From positions 1 through 14,853 of the forward strand of contig CAYRGA010000041.1 in NCBI GenBank assembly GCA_964423705.1: a stretch of 14,853 nucleotides of DNA, written 5' to 3'. Below are positions 6,780 to 14,846 of this stretch, one piece after another. Position 1 is the stretch's first letter. Each line of letters opens with the position of its first letter. This DNA is from CAKSIN01 sp964423705 (lineage in GTDB: Bacteria > Bacillota > Clostridia > UMGS1810). A program made the position numbers and the translations under genes. The notes below the pieces were generated by a model. It did no database searches. It was not told the DNA's origin and saw nothing but the letters and a program-made list of their open reading frames with translations.

Positions 6780-7167
6780 GCTTGTATACAGCTTCCAGGC
6801 TGTCAAGTATAATGCCTTCGCGTAAGAGCTTTTTATCGGTTTCGGTGAGATAATCAAAATTTATGTCGGGGACTTCCGTTTCCGACCTTACCCTACTGCC
6901 GTCATGACAGATAAGTACGGATTTGCCGTTGTAATATTTAAGAATATATTTTGTAACATTAGCGGAATTTGCTGCGGCATCCTCGGCATTGTCTGTCAAA
7001 TTCGCGTATTTCCCATATTCCGACGGATTTTTATCCGCAATCGATTCATTCGATTTTATTTCGGGATTTTGCTCACGCCGACATAATTTATCCGCATACA
7101 AATTTAAAAAATAAGCACTTATAACAACCAAAAATACCGTCATTGCCGAGCGAAAAATTTTTTTCAT
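6757..7167 (-). CDS. Membrane-anchored protein with BofC-C-like domain
   Basis: A 136-residue protein. Residues 4-24 form one uncleaved-looking membrane helix after MKK. Residues 30-70 are polar and likely flexible. Residues 72-134 form a compact domain (KYILKYYNGKSVLICHDG, then YLTETDKKLLREGIILDS and LIEDYSS). The last part (LTETD, LL-x-x-GI, LEDY-like ending) resembles the C-terminal domain of BofC, a forespore regulator of SpoIVB signalling, and of many short clostridial proteins of unknown role. I call the resemblance by eye, so the domain name is tentative and a sporulation role is only inference. The domain should face outward. The start has AAGG about 10 bases upstream. It is divergent from the PBP gene and overlaps the end of apbE tail to tail by 23 bp, so neither has a terminator between them. 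Confidence 0.72.
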   Translation of the reverse strand: MKKIFRSAMTVFLVVISAYFLNLYADKLCRREQNPEIKSNESIADKNPSEYGKYANLTDNAEDAAANSANVTKYILKYYNGKSVLICHDGSRVRSETEVPDINFDYLTETDKKLLREGIILDSLEAVYKLIEDYSS

Positions 7168-7275
7168 AGCATTTTCACCTTCTCTTTTCAGTATTTTTTA
7201 GTTTTTCCGTAAATTTTTAAACTATTCGTAAATTGTTTGTAACATTATTTTATTATTTCTATGATATACTAGGTG

Positions 7276-7281
7276 TATAAT
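7276..7281 (+). promoter_or_regulatory. Candidate -10 box for the PBP gene
   Basis: A perfect TATAAT preceded by TG, but no convincing -35 at 16-18 bases. TATACT at 7265-7270 is a second possible -10. The transcript would have a leader of about 80 bases ending in GGAG (7356-7359), 8 bases before the ATG. CGTAAAT occurs three times in this divergent spacer, at 7208-7214, 7227-7233 and 7305-7311. Confidence 0.35.
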
Positions 7282-7290
7282 ATGGAAATG

Positions 7291-7326
7291 ATGTACTATC
7301 TTTCCGTAAATCGATTCGAAGTACAT
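7291..7326. repeat. Inverted repeat in the PBP leader
   Basis: ATGTACT (7291-7297) and AGTACAT (7320-7326) pair perfectly around a 22-base loop, close to the likely transcript start. It could be a 5' stabilising hairpin or half-sites for a regulator. Seven pairs with a large loop is weak evidence. Confidence 0.3.
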
Positions 7327-7367
7327 AAATTTCACACAAATATTATCAAAGAAACGGAGCGCTTACT

Positions 7368-9761
7368 ATGGATAGCCTCGATAAGGTACGGGCTCGTCAA
7401 CGAGCAAAGCAATTCACAAACTCAGCGGAAGCAGCTGTAAATGCGGCGAATACCCATGGCAAACCAACCCCTTCCGCAAAAAAATCAAAAAAGAAAAAAA
7501 GACGTAGGCATGAAGCACTGGGTATTATCATAAAAATACTTGTGCTTATGATAATCGCCGCAGTGATTTTTTCGGGCATTTGGATTGCCAAAAACATTGA
7601 TTTTACCTTTGGTGACAATTTAAGCTCAATGAACTTGAACTTATCGTCAACCATATACTACACAGACGAGGACGGCGATCAAAAGCGTTATGAGCAATTT
7701 GTCGCAGCCGAAAACCGCATTTGGGTAAGCATAGATAAAATTCCCGAAAATCTTCAGAACGCATTCGTGTCCATTGAAGACCAGAGATTTTACAAGCATC
7801 ACGGAATAGACTTAAAACGCAGCATCGGTGCTGCCGCAAACTACATTTTAAAAGGAGATTCATCATATGGCGGAAGTACCATAACACAGCAGCTGGTAAA
7901 GAACATCACAAATGACAGGGAGCGTACGAAGTCCAGAAAAATCCGCGAAATGCTCAGAGCAGTGGTTCTCGAAAGCAAAATAAGCAAGGAACAGATTCTG
8001 GAGATGTACATGAATACCATCTATCTCAGCCAGGGTGCAAACGGTGTAGAAGCCGCAGCAAACATATACTTTGCCAAGGATGTATCGGAGCTGAGCTTGG
8101 CAGAATGTGCATGTATAGCCGGCATAACGCAGAACCCGGCAAATTATGACCCACTGACCAATCCCGAAAACAATGCTGAAAAGCGAAAAGTCATTCTCAA
8201 AAAAATGCTTGAGCTTGAACACATTTCAAAGGCTGAATATGACAATGCGCTTAAAGAAGAGCTTGTCTTTAAGCACGGTGAAGAAAAGGTTCAGAAGGTG
8301 CAGTCGTATTTTCTGGATGCACTCTACGAAACACTTCTGAACGACCTTATGGAACAAGGGTATTCCGAGCAGTTTGCCACAAACATGCTCTACAACGGCG
8401 GACTTAAAATATACGCTACCGTAGATCCCAACGTACAGAAAACAATGGAAAAGGTATACAGCTCCGATTCGACATTCCCGGAATTTTCGGGAAGTGTTCA
8501 GCCCGAATCGGCAATGGTCGTAAGTGACCCGAAAACCGGACAGGTAAAGGGCATTGTCGGCGGACGCGGCGCAAAAAATGCGAACAGAGTTCTTAACCGT
8601 GCCACACAAACTCCACGACAGCCCGGTTCATCCATCAAACCGATAGCGGTTTACGCACCCGCTATAGACCTAGGTTTGATTACAGAGGGAACAAGCGTGG
8701 AGGATTCACCGCTTGAAATAGACGGATGGGAGCCGAAAAACTCCGACAGAAGATACCGCGGCTATGTGACGGTCAAAAATGCAGTCGCATACTCGTATAA
8801 CATTCCTGCAATACGCATACTTGAAAAGCTAACCGTCGATAAATCCTTCAAATATTTAAAAAACAAGCTTCACATGGATACGATTATTTCCTCCGAAACC
8901 AAGAACGGCAAAGTATACAGCGACAAAAATCTATCCTCACTGGCACTGGGCGGACTTACGAACGGAGTAACGGTAATGGATATGAATGCGGCATATTCCG
9001 CATTTGCAAACGAAGGAAAATACATTGAGCCGTCACTTTACACCAAGGTTTATGATGCCGACGGACGTTTGCTTTTGGAGAAAGAGCCAAAAACAAACGA
9101 AGCCTTCTCTGAGGAAACCGCATACCTTATGAATTTGATTTTACAGAGTGTCGTGAAAAACGGTACAGGTGTCGGTGCTCAGATATCAAATATGGATACC
9201 TGCGGCAAAACCGGAACGACAGATGATTCAAAGGACCGCTGGTTTATCGGTTACACGCCGTACTATGTAGGTTCTGTATGGTTCGGCTATGATATACAAA
9301 AAACCATATCAGCATCAGGAAACCCGGCACTTAGCGCATGGCGCAGTGTCATGTCGGAAATCCACAAGGATTTGGCAGCCAAGCATTTTAAGCAGCCAAG
9401 CGGAGTTGAAAAAATGACTGTCTGCACAAATACCGGACTTAAACCCACATCAAGCTGCAGCAAAGCCACCGTCTATGCAAACAAAGCCTTCGCAGCGGAG
9501 CCTTGCAGCGGGAAGCACGAGCATATAGGTACAAAGAGCAAATATCAATACAAACCGGATGAAACCAAGAAAACAACCACAACCGATAAAAATGATGATG
9601 AAAGCAGTAAATCAGAAAACAAATCCGATTCATCACAAGGCTCGGACAACAGCGATTCAAGCACCGGAACATCCTCCGGTCAGGCATCACATGGTTCAGG
9701 CACTCCATCGACAGTTCCCGTCCCACCGACCACACCGGCTGAAGTGAAAAAACAGCCATAA
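7368..9761 (+). CDS. Class A penicillin-binding protein (transglycosylase/transpeptidase)
   Basis: A 797-residue bifunctional peptidoglycan synthase, PBP1A-like. Order: a basic cytoplasmic tail (to about 49, with a Lys/Arg run at 38-47); one membrane helix (50-74); the GT51 glycosyltransferase with SIEDQRFYKHHGID (135-148, catalytic Glu137) and GGSTITQQLVKN (168-179); then the transpeptidase with SSIK (421-424, nucleophile Ser421), SYN (476-478) and KTGT (614-617). All catalytic residues are present. Residues 686-713 hold a four-Cys segment (CTNTG, SSCSK, EPCSG). From about 730 the tail is low-complexity, rich in Thr, Ser, Asp, Lys and finally Pro, likely a disordered wall-spanning extension. 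It polymerises and cross-links glycan strands at the outer membrane face. Monocistronic between its own upstream region and a strong terminator. Identity is certain; orthology to pbpF, ponA or another named gene is not decided. Confidence 0.95.
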   Translation: MDSLDKVRARQRAKQFTNSAEAAVNAANTHGKPTPSAKKSKKKKRRRHEALGIIIKILVLMIIAAVIFSGIWIAKNIDFTFGDNLSSMNLNLSSTIYYTDEDGDQKRYEQFVAAENRIWVSIDKIPENLQNAFVSIEDQRFYKHHGIDLKRSIGAAANYILKGDSSYGGSTITQQLVKNITNDRERTKSRKIREMLRAVVLESKISKEQILEMYMNTIYLSQGANGVEAAANIYFAKDVSELSLAECACIAGITQNPANYDPLTNPENNAEKRKVILKKMLELEHISKAEYDNALKEELVFKHGEEKVQKVQSYFLDALYETLLNDLMEQGYSEQFATNMLYNGGLKIYATVDPNVQKTMEKVYSSDSTFPEFSGSVQPESAMVVSDPKTGQVKGIVGGRGAKNANRVLNRATQTPRQPGSSIKPIAVYAPAIDLGLITEGTSVEDSPLEIDGWEPKNSDRRYRGYVTVKNAVAYSYNIPAIRILEKLTVDKSFKYLKNKLHMDTIISSETKNGKVYSDKNLSSLALGGLTNGVTVMDMNAAYSAFANEGKYIEPSLYTKVYDADGRLLLEKEPKTNEAFSEETAYLMNLILQSVVKNGTGVGAQISNMDTCGKTGTTDDSKDRWFIGYTPYYVGSVWFGYDIQKTISASGNPALSAWRSVMSEIHKDLAAKHFKQPSGVEKMTVCTNTGLKPTSSCSKATVYANKAFAAEPCSGKHEHIGTKSKYQYKPDETKKTTTTDKNDDESSKSENKSDSSQGSDNSDSSTGTSSGQASHGSGTPSTVPVPPTTPAEVKKQP

Positions 9762-9779
9762 TTTAACCATAAATAACAT

Positions 9780-9829
9780 AAGAGCATATGTGTCAAATGC
9801 ATAACTTTTGAACACATATGCTCTTTTTT
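9780..9829 (+). terminator. Strong terminator after the PBP gene
   Basis: A 14-pair perfect stem, AAGAGCATATGTGT (9780-9793) with its complement (9812-9825), whose loop can add CAAA/TTTG pairs, followed by a T run (9824-9829). It starts 19 bases after the stop. On the minus strand the stem is followed by TTATGTTATTT, so it may also serve the convergent phosphoesterase gene; I found no better terminator for that gene. Confidence 0.88.
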
Positions 9830-9889
9830 AAGCTTTTTTCATTTTCCGTTACATATCAAAACTTTACTTTGCTGTGATTTAAGACTGTA

Positions 9890-12800
9890 TCACTTTGAAA
9901 GAGGATACAAGGTATCGATATCCCAGACAAACAGTCTGATTTCGGGATTATCAACGTCAGAACTTACTTCTATCTCCAAAGAGTCACCACTGTAGCCAAG
10001 ACCTGCCGCCGAAATCATATTTGTATCGACAATTGTGTTATCATTGTAAACGGCGCATATAATTTTAGCTTTATCTGAAATACCATAATTTTTAAAGCCC
10101 TTAAACGAAACAGTTATATCACCTACACCGGGCGAGGTTGTTTCTGCTCCGTTTTGAATATACTTAATATCAGATATTGTTACCTCCGTTTCGGAAGGCA
10201 CGAGCGTTATATCATTGATTGTGTTTCCGTAAATATCCTTAACACCCTTAATAACCTGCTTTTCGGAAGCTTTGCTCCAGCTGTCGGGCATCTTAACCTT
10301 AAAAGTATTATTCTTTTTCAAGGTCATATCGGCAGCCTGCATTCCATTTAACGTCAGGCTCGTTCCGCTCGGCTGAACACCAAAGCTGATATCAAACTCA
10401 CTTCCGACCTTTTCATTTAAAACAGCTTTATTGTCTATCGGATACAATGTGTAATCCTTCCAGTAAGAGTAGCTGCCGGGACCGGAGAAATAAATCGCAG
10501 TATAGCCCTTTGAATCATAGATATCATAATCATTTCCATTCAAAGAAAACAGTATATCAAATCTGTCATCGCTCACACTCTTTGCATAAAGCGTCCAAGT
10601 ATTGCCCAGCTTTACGATTCGGAAATCATATGCACATTCCCAGTCACGCTTTAAGGGATTTGTAAGTACGGACTTCTTAAGATATATATATCCGTTATTC
10701 TTCGTCTTATACTCTGCTCCCTGAGCTATCGGACATCCAATACCCACTTGATTCAGTGCATCCGCCGTCCTGCCGAACCGCAAATCAGCCGGACGTATAC
10801 CTATGGTATTGCCGAATTCATTCTCCGAATATATAAACCAGTCAAATCTTGTATTTGCCTGAACCGCAGGTTCATATCTGAAATCCGGCTTATACGTACA
10901 CGACGGCAGACCAACAGTGTAATCAAGCACATAATTTTCGTACAAAAAGTCACCGGGTGATTTTTCAACTCCGTCCACTACTGTAGTCAATGCGTATTTT
11001 CCGATATTGTTCGGTGTGGATGAAGTAGTGTATGACAACGCATAACCGTACGTAATACCTTCATACTCCGTTTCATTTTTTGTTCTGAAGCTTATTCCGT
11101 CCTTCGGTAAGGAAATAAACTCAAAGGTTTTGCCTTCTGCACTGAGAGTGTATTTTGCGTTCGGAATAAGCGGCTCATCGAAGCCTATACGTCTTGTTAA
11201 TGGATTTTGATTCGTGACAGTCACAGCTACAGAGATTCCGGCTGTGGTTAAAGACACATCGTCGTTTCCGCTGTCGGTCGATACTAAATCCAAATAGTTT
11301 ATATCGGAATCGACAAAGCCTGTTTCAGCACCTCTTAAAATCACCTCTTTGTCTGCCACACCGTCAGAAGGCATGCACACAACATCCAAAACCGCCGGAG
11401 CTGTCATGCTTCCCTTCGGAATATTTACCTTGGCAACAACTATTGTCTTGTCATCATCATAAGAATTATATTGGCTCAACACAGTACCGTTAGTAACCTT
11501 ATAATTACCCTTTTTCATGACAAATCTCACTCTGCCGTCATAGAAGTTAAAATCAAGTTTATTATTGATTGTAGCTATATTATACTCAGCTGTTCCATCA
11601 TTCGGGTTGAAAAAGGTTTGTTCAAGTTTCTTGGTCTGCATTACATACTCATCCATAGTATGCGTGTAAATTTTATCAACATTATCTGCGTTATACTTGC
11701 CGCGTCCGGTTGTTTCATCAAATTCTCCGTACTGCGCAAGAAAATCCGTTACACTGTTTTTCCATTTTTTACCTGTACCGTCGGCAGAATATGTATAATT
11801 TGAAAATACACCTTCATCACTCCAGTTACACTTACCATCGCCGCTTGATCCGAGTGTAAGTATTTTCGTCGATACGGGATATACCGTATGGTGATGTCCC
11901 GTGTACTGCATATCATAATCTTTTATCTTGTTACCGTTTGAATCGGTTTTATGATATGTGGGTGACATAAATGCCGCAGCTCCGTACACTGTCGTACTTC
12001 CGGACTCATCGCCCGTATCATAATCATGCTGATATATAACTCTGTACACACCATCGTCATATTCGTTCCACTTGTCTGTAAGTGAATCTCTCAGCTTAAT
12101 ATATATCGAATCGCTACCGGTAATGGTTTTCCAAGCTCCGAAGTCGTTTTTGGCGATAATCATATCATCGCCCATCGATATCAATGCCGTTTTCTGACCG
12201 AAAAATCTGTCAAATGCCTCTTCGGTAAAATTATTTTCCACCTGAAATACATCGGTTTTAATATTATTTGAGCTTATATATGCATCCTTATTTTTATGAT
12301 ATTCGTCTGTTGTGATAAGCTCCAGATTTTCGTTGCGATTCTGAGTGGTTGTCGGCCACACATAGAAATCATACTCATGATTTCCGGCAGTTATTATCAG
12401 CGGGGTTCTGGCATTTTCAAACCCTCTCACCATAAGCTCCTTCATAGCACCCTGTCTGTCAACCGTTGAAAGGTCGATGATGTCGCCGGTATGTGACAGA
12501 TACCGCACACCGCCTATCGCAAGCATATCGTTGATTGCGTTTAAGGTCTTTCCCATATGATATTTATTTTCAGGTGCGCCGTATGCCATTAAGTGCGTGT
12601 CGGAAACAGAAAACGTATAAAAATCACTGTTGATTTTTTCGATAACCGATACTGACTGCGGTGCAAAATATTCTGTTATCGTACCGTTATCGGAGGTATG
12701 CTTAATATACAGATTCATAAGCTCCGGTGATATCATTTTTGGTACGGTTATATCTACCTTCCAGCCTTCCTTTGTACCGAGGTATACGTTGCTCTTGACA

Positions 12801-13867
12801 GGTTTTGCGCTGACACAGCCCCATGAATAATATTCATTTTCCAGATACACCTCAAGTGAGCCCTTCGTAAAATCGGTATCTGTATTATTTGTAAATTCGG
12901 CAGTGAAAACCGCACCGGGCTCTGTAAATACCGGTGTTCCGAAATGCGGATTTACAATCATATTGTCTGCATCATCATCAATCAAATCACCATACTCAAA
13001 GGTCTGCGGAGCTTTAACAATGTCGGTTTTACGTCTGTAAAGTCTGTAGTTGTCAAAGCCGAGAGCAGGTCTTGTGGCGATTTCAATTTTATTTATAACA
13101 TTTTTATCAGGCAGTTCTATAGGCGTATTATCGCTGTGCCAGTTTTCCGAGCCGTTCCATTTATAATAGGTTCTCAAAACATCATTTTCCACTATTACAC
13201 ATACGTTGAGGTATGCTGTATTCTTATAGCTTTCATCCGAGCCACTCGGGTAGCCCTCTGCCGTCGTGATTCCATATTTGCGACTGGCACGGGCATTTGT
13301 CGCCGCAAAAGCTGTGCCGTTATCGTCTGTTATGGTATTTTTCCAACGAAAAGCCAATGCCTTCGCTCCATCGTTTCCGTTACGATGGCTCGATGGCTCA
13401 CCTGTTCCGGGTTTTACTGCAAAGACACTGAACAGCAGGTCATCGGAGCTCCCATCAACAGTAGCTGCAATGCTTTTATATCTGCCGTTTTCGATATCGG
13501 GATCATCTGCCAAAAACATATCAAATGCCACAGCAAAATCCCCTCTGTACCCATTGGTCGTGAGAGCCACAGAACCATTGAACATGTTCAAACCGTTCAA
13601 AGTGTCGGATGCTGCCGTACCGACATGTCTCGAATATGTATATCCGTATTTTTGGTTTATCGGCATTGTAACATAGCTTTCGGTGTGATTCATGTACTGT
13701 GCTGTGTCACCCGAAGCAAAATCCTCTTTTTCCTGTATACCCCAAGCTGAACCGGCGCCCAAAATATCATTCGGTGTCAAAAAAACGTTTTCGGCATGTA
13801 CCGGTATTAGCTGAAACAGCATTAAAATATATATCATCGTGCTAACAACTCTCGTGCATTTCTTCAC
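9890..13867 (-). CDS. Large secreted metallophosphoesterase-domain protein
   Basis: A 1325-residue exported protein. Residues 1-25 are a signal peptide (KK-x-x-R, hydrophobic core, cleavage after VHA). Residues about 50-280 look like a beta-sandwich (laminin-G/concanavalin-like, ending GFDNYRLYR), and about 300-410 like a beta-rich linker domain. The calcineurin-type phosphoesterase core runs about 415-680 with every metal motif: SDTH (Asp423, His425), GDIID (461-465), GNHE (495-498), YQHD (His614) and GHHH (657-660). The C-terminal half (about 750-1325) has no catalytic motif I recognise; it includes a second sandwich-like region ending SYSYWKDYTLYPI (near 1145), Ig-like sheets and the ending RLFVWDIDTLYP. 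The start is GTG with AAGG 7 bases upstream. Such enzymes cleave phosphate esters or nucleotides; the flanking modules suggest binding of glycan or the cell surface. No sortase signal or SLH repeats seen. Confidence 0.85.
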   Translation of the reverse strand: MKKCTRVVSTMIYILMLFQLIPVHAENVFLTPNDILGAGSAWGIQEKEDFASGDTAQYMNHTESYVTMPINQKYGYTYSRHVGTAASDTLNGLNMFNGSVALTTNGYRGDFAVAFDMFLADDPDIENGRYKSIAATVDGSSDDLLFSVFAVKPGTGEPSSHRNGNDGAKALAFRWKNTITDDNGTAFAATNARASRKYGITTAEGYPSGSDESYKNTAYLNVCVIVENDVLRTYYKWNGSENWHSDNTPIELPDKNVINKIEIATRPALGFDNYRLYRRKTDIVKAPQTFEYGDLIDDDADNMIVNPHFGTPVFTEPGAVFTAEFTNNTDTDFTKGSLEVYLENEYYSWGCVSAKPVKSNVYLGTKEGWKVDITVPKMISPELMNLYIKHTSDNGTITEYFAPQSVSVIEKINSDFYTFSVSDTHLMAYGAPENKYHMGKTLNAINDMLAIGGVRYLSHTGDIIDLSTVDRQGAMKELMVRGFENARTPLIITAGNHEYDFYVWPTTTQNRNENLELITTDEYHKNKDAYISSNNIKTDVFQVENNFTEEAFDRFFGQKTALISMGDDMIIAKNDFGAWKTITGSDSIYIKLRDSLTDKWNEYDDGVYRVIYQHDYDTGDESGSTTVYGAAAFMSPTYHKTDSNGNKIKDYDMQYTGHHHTVYPVSTKILTLGSSGDGKCNWSDEGVFSNYTYSADGTGKKWKNSVTDFLAQYGEFDETTGRGKYNADNVDKIYTHTMDEYVMQTKKLEQTFFNPNDGTAEYNIATINNKLDFNFYDGRVRFVMKKGNYKVTNGTVLSQYNSYDDDKTIVVAKVNIPKGSMTAPAVLDVVCMPSDGVADKEVILRGAETGFVDSDINYLDLVSTDSGNDDVSLTTAGISVAVTVTNQNPLTRRIGFDEPLIPNAKYTLSAEGKTFEFISLPKDGISFRTKNETEYEGITYGYALSYTTSSTPNNIGKYALTTVVDGVEKSPGDFLYENYVLDYTVGLPSCTYKPDFRYEPAVQANTRFDWFIYSENEFGNTIGIRPADLRFGRTADALNQVGIGCPIAQGAEYKTKNNGYIYLKKSVLTNPLKRDWECAYDFRIVKLGNTWTLYAKSVSDDRFDILFSLNGNDYDIYDSKGYTAIYFSGPGSYSYWKDYTLYPIDNKAVLNEKVGSEFDISFGVQPSGTSLTLNGMQAADMTLKKNNTFKVKMPDSWSKASEKQVIKGVKDIYGNTINDITLVPSETEVTISDIKYIQNGAETTSPGVGDITVSFKGFKNYGISDKAKIICAVYNDNTIVDTNMISAAGLGYSGDSLEIEVSSDVDNPEIRLFVWDIDTLYPLSK

Positions 13868-13874
13868 TTTTCAT

Positions 13875-13880
13875 CCTTCT
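13875..13880 (-). promoter_or_regulatory. Ribosome binding site deciding the GTG start of the phosphoesterase
   Basis: AGAAGG 7 bases before GTG at 13867. An ATG at 13874 lies closer to it but is out of frame. The next in-frame ATG (codon 11) would cut off the basic start of the signal peptide, so GTG is preferred. Confidence 0.65.
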
Positions 13881-14112
13881 TTCCTGATATAAATTTAATA
13901 ATGACGTCAAAAATACCAAAGAAGTATTTCCTTGATAAAATCATAACGTTGTGCAGTGCGAATCGCATGCTTCATTATTTCAAAAGAAACATACTCTATT
14001 TATATTTAACCACTACCCCTCCCGAAATTCAACCCACTTTATCAACAAAAAGGTAAATATTTCTATAACGAAAGACTTACACCTCTATCCCGATTAACTC
14101 TGTTTTAACATG

Positions 14113-14155
14113 CAAAAAGCGCATCTGGAATTGAGTTTTTTCCAAATGCGCTTTT
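14113..14155 (-). terminator. Terminator after the lipoprotein gene
   Basis: A 16-base inverted repeat (14115-14130 with 14140-14155) around a nine-base loop, 25 bases past the lipoprotein stop. On the minus strand the stem runs into TTTTTGC, and its one imperfect pair (14125/14145) is a G-U wobble there but a mismatch on the plus strand, which supports minus-strand use. The plus side also has TTTTATTT. Confidence 0.85.
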
Positions 14156-14179
14156 ATTTCCGATTTTCATTATGGAATA

Positions 14180-14836
14180 TTATTTATGGGTAACGTCGTA
14201 GTCCTCCAACACTTCATAAAAGGCTTTATACACGCCGCCTGTGAGAGCATTGTACAAGTCATCAGTCATTGACACAAGCCATCTGCCGTCCTCGGTATAA
14301 CCCATAGTGACTTCGACGTTGTTTTTTACTGTCGTTTTATCGTTTCGGCTCAGATAATCACTGCTTATGCTTCCGAGCTGCTGTGTCATAATACTGTTTA
14401 ATTCGGTATCGCTGAGTTTCTCAATATCCTCGGCATTTTCGGCGGATACATTATATGCCGCCGCAGTTGCGGCAAGCTCCTCACCTATCGGAGAAAGATC
14501 TATTGACGATATCTCTACATTAAAGTGTATTTCTGACTGATTTACTATCTCGGTATCGATTATTTTATACTCCAGTGACGAAAACAAAGCATTATGAATG
14601 TCATACGCCGCAAACGACTCTTTATTAAAGTTATCTCCGCACTTCAAAAAGTCATTTGAATTTTCGTTATTGTAGATATAGGTTGATACAGCCTCGTAAT
14701 AATCACCCTTTTTAAGTGTGTCAAACATTGCTGTCAGATTCTTTGATGCGGTTTTCTTTTCACTGCAACCGCCGATGCCCAAAAGCATACTCAGAGCAAG
14801 AATCATAGTTAATACTTTAGCGATTTTTCGTTTCAT
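14180..14836 (-). CDS. Putative lipoprotein of unknown function
   Basis: A 218-residue exported lipoprotein. The start MKRK is followed by a hydrophobic stretch and the lipobox IGGC, with the lipidated Cys at residue 24, so the mature protein should be anchored to the outer face of the membrane. The rest is soluble: an N-terminal helical part (MFDTLKKGDYYEAVSTYIY) that resembles the start of NTF2-like or DUF4878-type lipoproteins, an alternating beta region (HFNVEISSIDLSP), a helical insert, and a final strand pair (VEVTMGYTEDGRWLV). I cannot name a family; the NTF2-like fold is a guess from this pattern. The frame stays open to an ATG at 14848, but that codon overlaps the ribosome binding site, so I use 14836. 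It has its own terminator. The promoter is outside the window. Confidence 0.75.
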   Translation of the reverse strand: MKRKIAKVLTMILALSMLLGIGGCSEKKTASKNLTAMFDTLKKGDYYEAVSTYIYNNENSNDFLKCGDNFNKESFAAYDIHNALFSSLEYKIIDTEIVNQSEIHFNVEISSIDLSPIGEELAATAAAYNVSAENAEDIEKLSDTELNSIMTQQLGSISSDYLSRNDKTTVKNNVEVTMGYTEDGRWLVSMTDDLYNALTGGVYKAFYEVLEDYDVTHK

Positions 14837-14841
14837 AACAA

Positions 14842-14846
14842 CCTCC
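14842..14846 (-). promoter_or_regulatory. Ribosome binding site deciding the lipoprotein start
   Basis: GGAGG 5 bases before the ATG at 14836. It overlaps the other in-frame ATG (14848), which is thus unlikely to be used. Confidence 0.7.

Larger units (their letters stand above)
13868..14179. other. Intergenic region upstream of the phosphoesterase gene
   Basis: A gene-free stretch of 312 bases. From right to left it holds the lipoprotein terminator (14113-14155); a weak minus-strand promoter candidate, TTGAAT (14027-14032) with TTAAAT (14004-14009) at 17 bases, whose spacer is unusually G-rich; a small inverted repeat AAATAC/GTATTT (13911-13929); and the palindrome TGACGTCA (13902-13909), 35 bases before the GTG start. 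No RNA gene or riboswitch fold is recognisable. A 22-codon minus-strand frame (13907-13975) has no ribosome binding site. Confidence 0.5.

Noticed and set aside
7238..7264. TGTAAC as an ECF-type -35 for the PBP gene
   Set aside because: The matching -10 (CGTA or CGAC type) is missing at 16-17 bases, where the sequence is ATGA.
8226..8609. 127-codon minus-strand open frame inside the PBP gene
   Set aside because: Shadow of a fully intact PBP coding sequence; no motif and no start signal.
12944..13750. 268-codon plus-strand open frame
   Set aside because: It lies wholly opposite the coding strand of the phosphoesterase, whose signal peptide and domains account for the DNA. Its product is rich in Cys, Ile and Arg with no recognisable motif, and I see no ribosome binding site.
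13907..13975. 22-codon minus-strand frame upstream of the phosphoesterase
   Set aside because: No ribosome binding site before its ATG and no sign of a leader-peptide attenuator such as codon runs or alternative hairpins.
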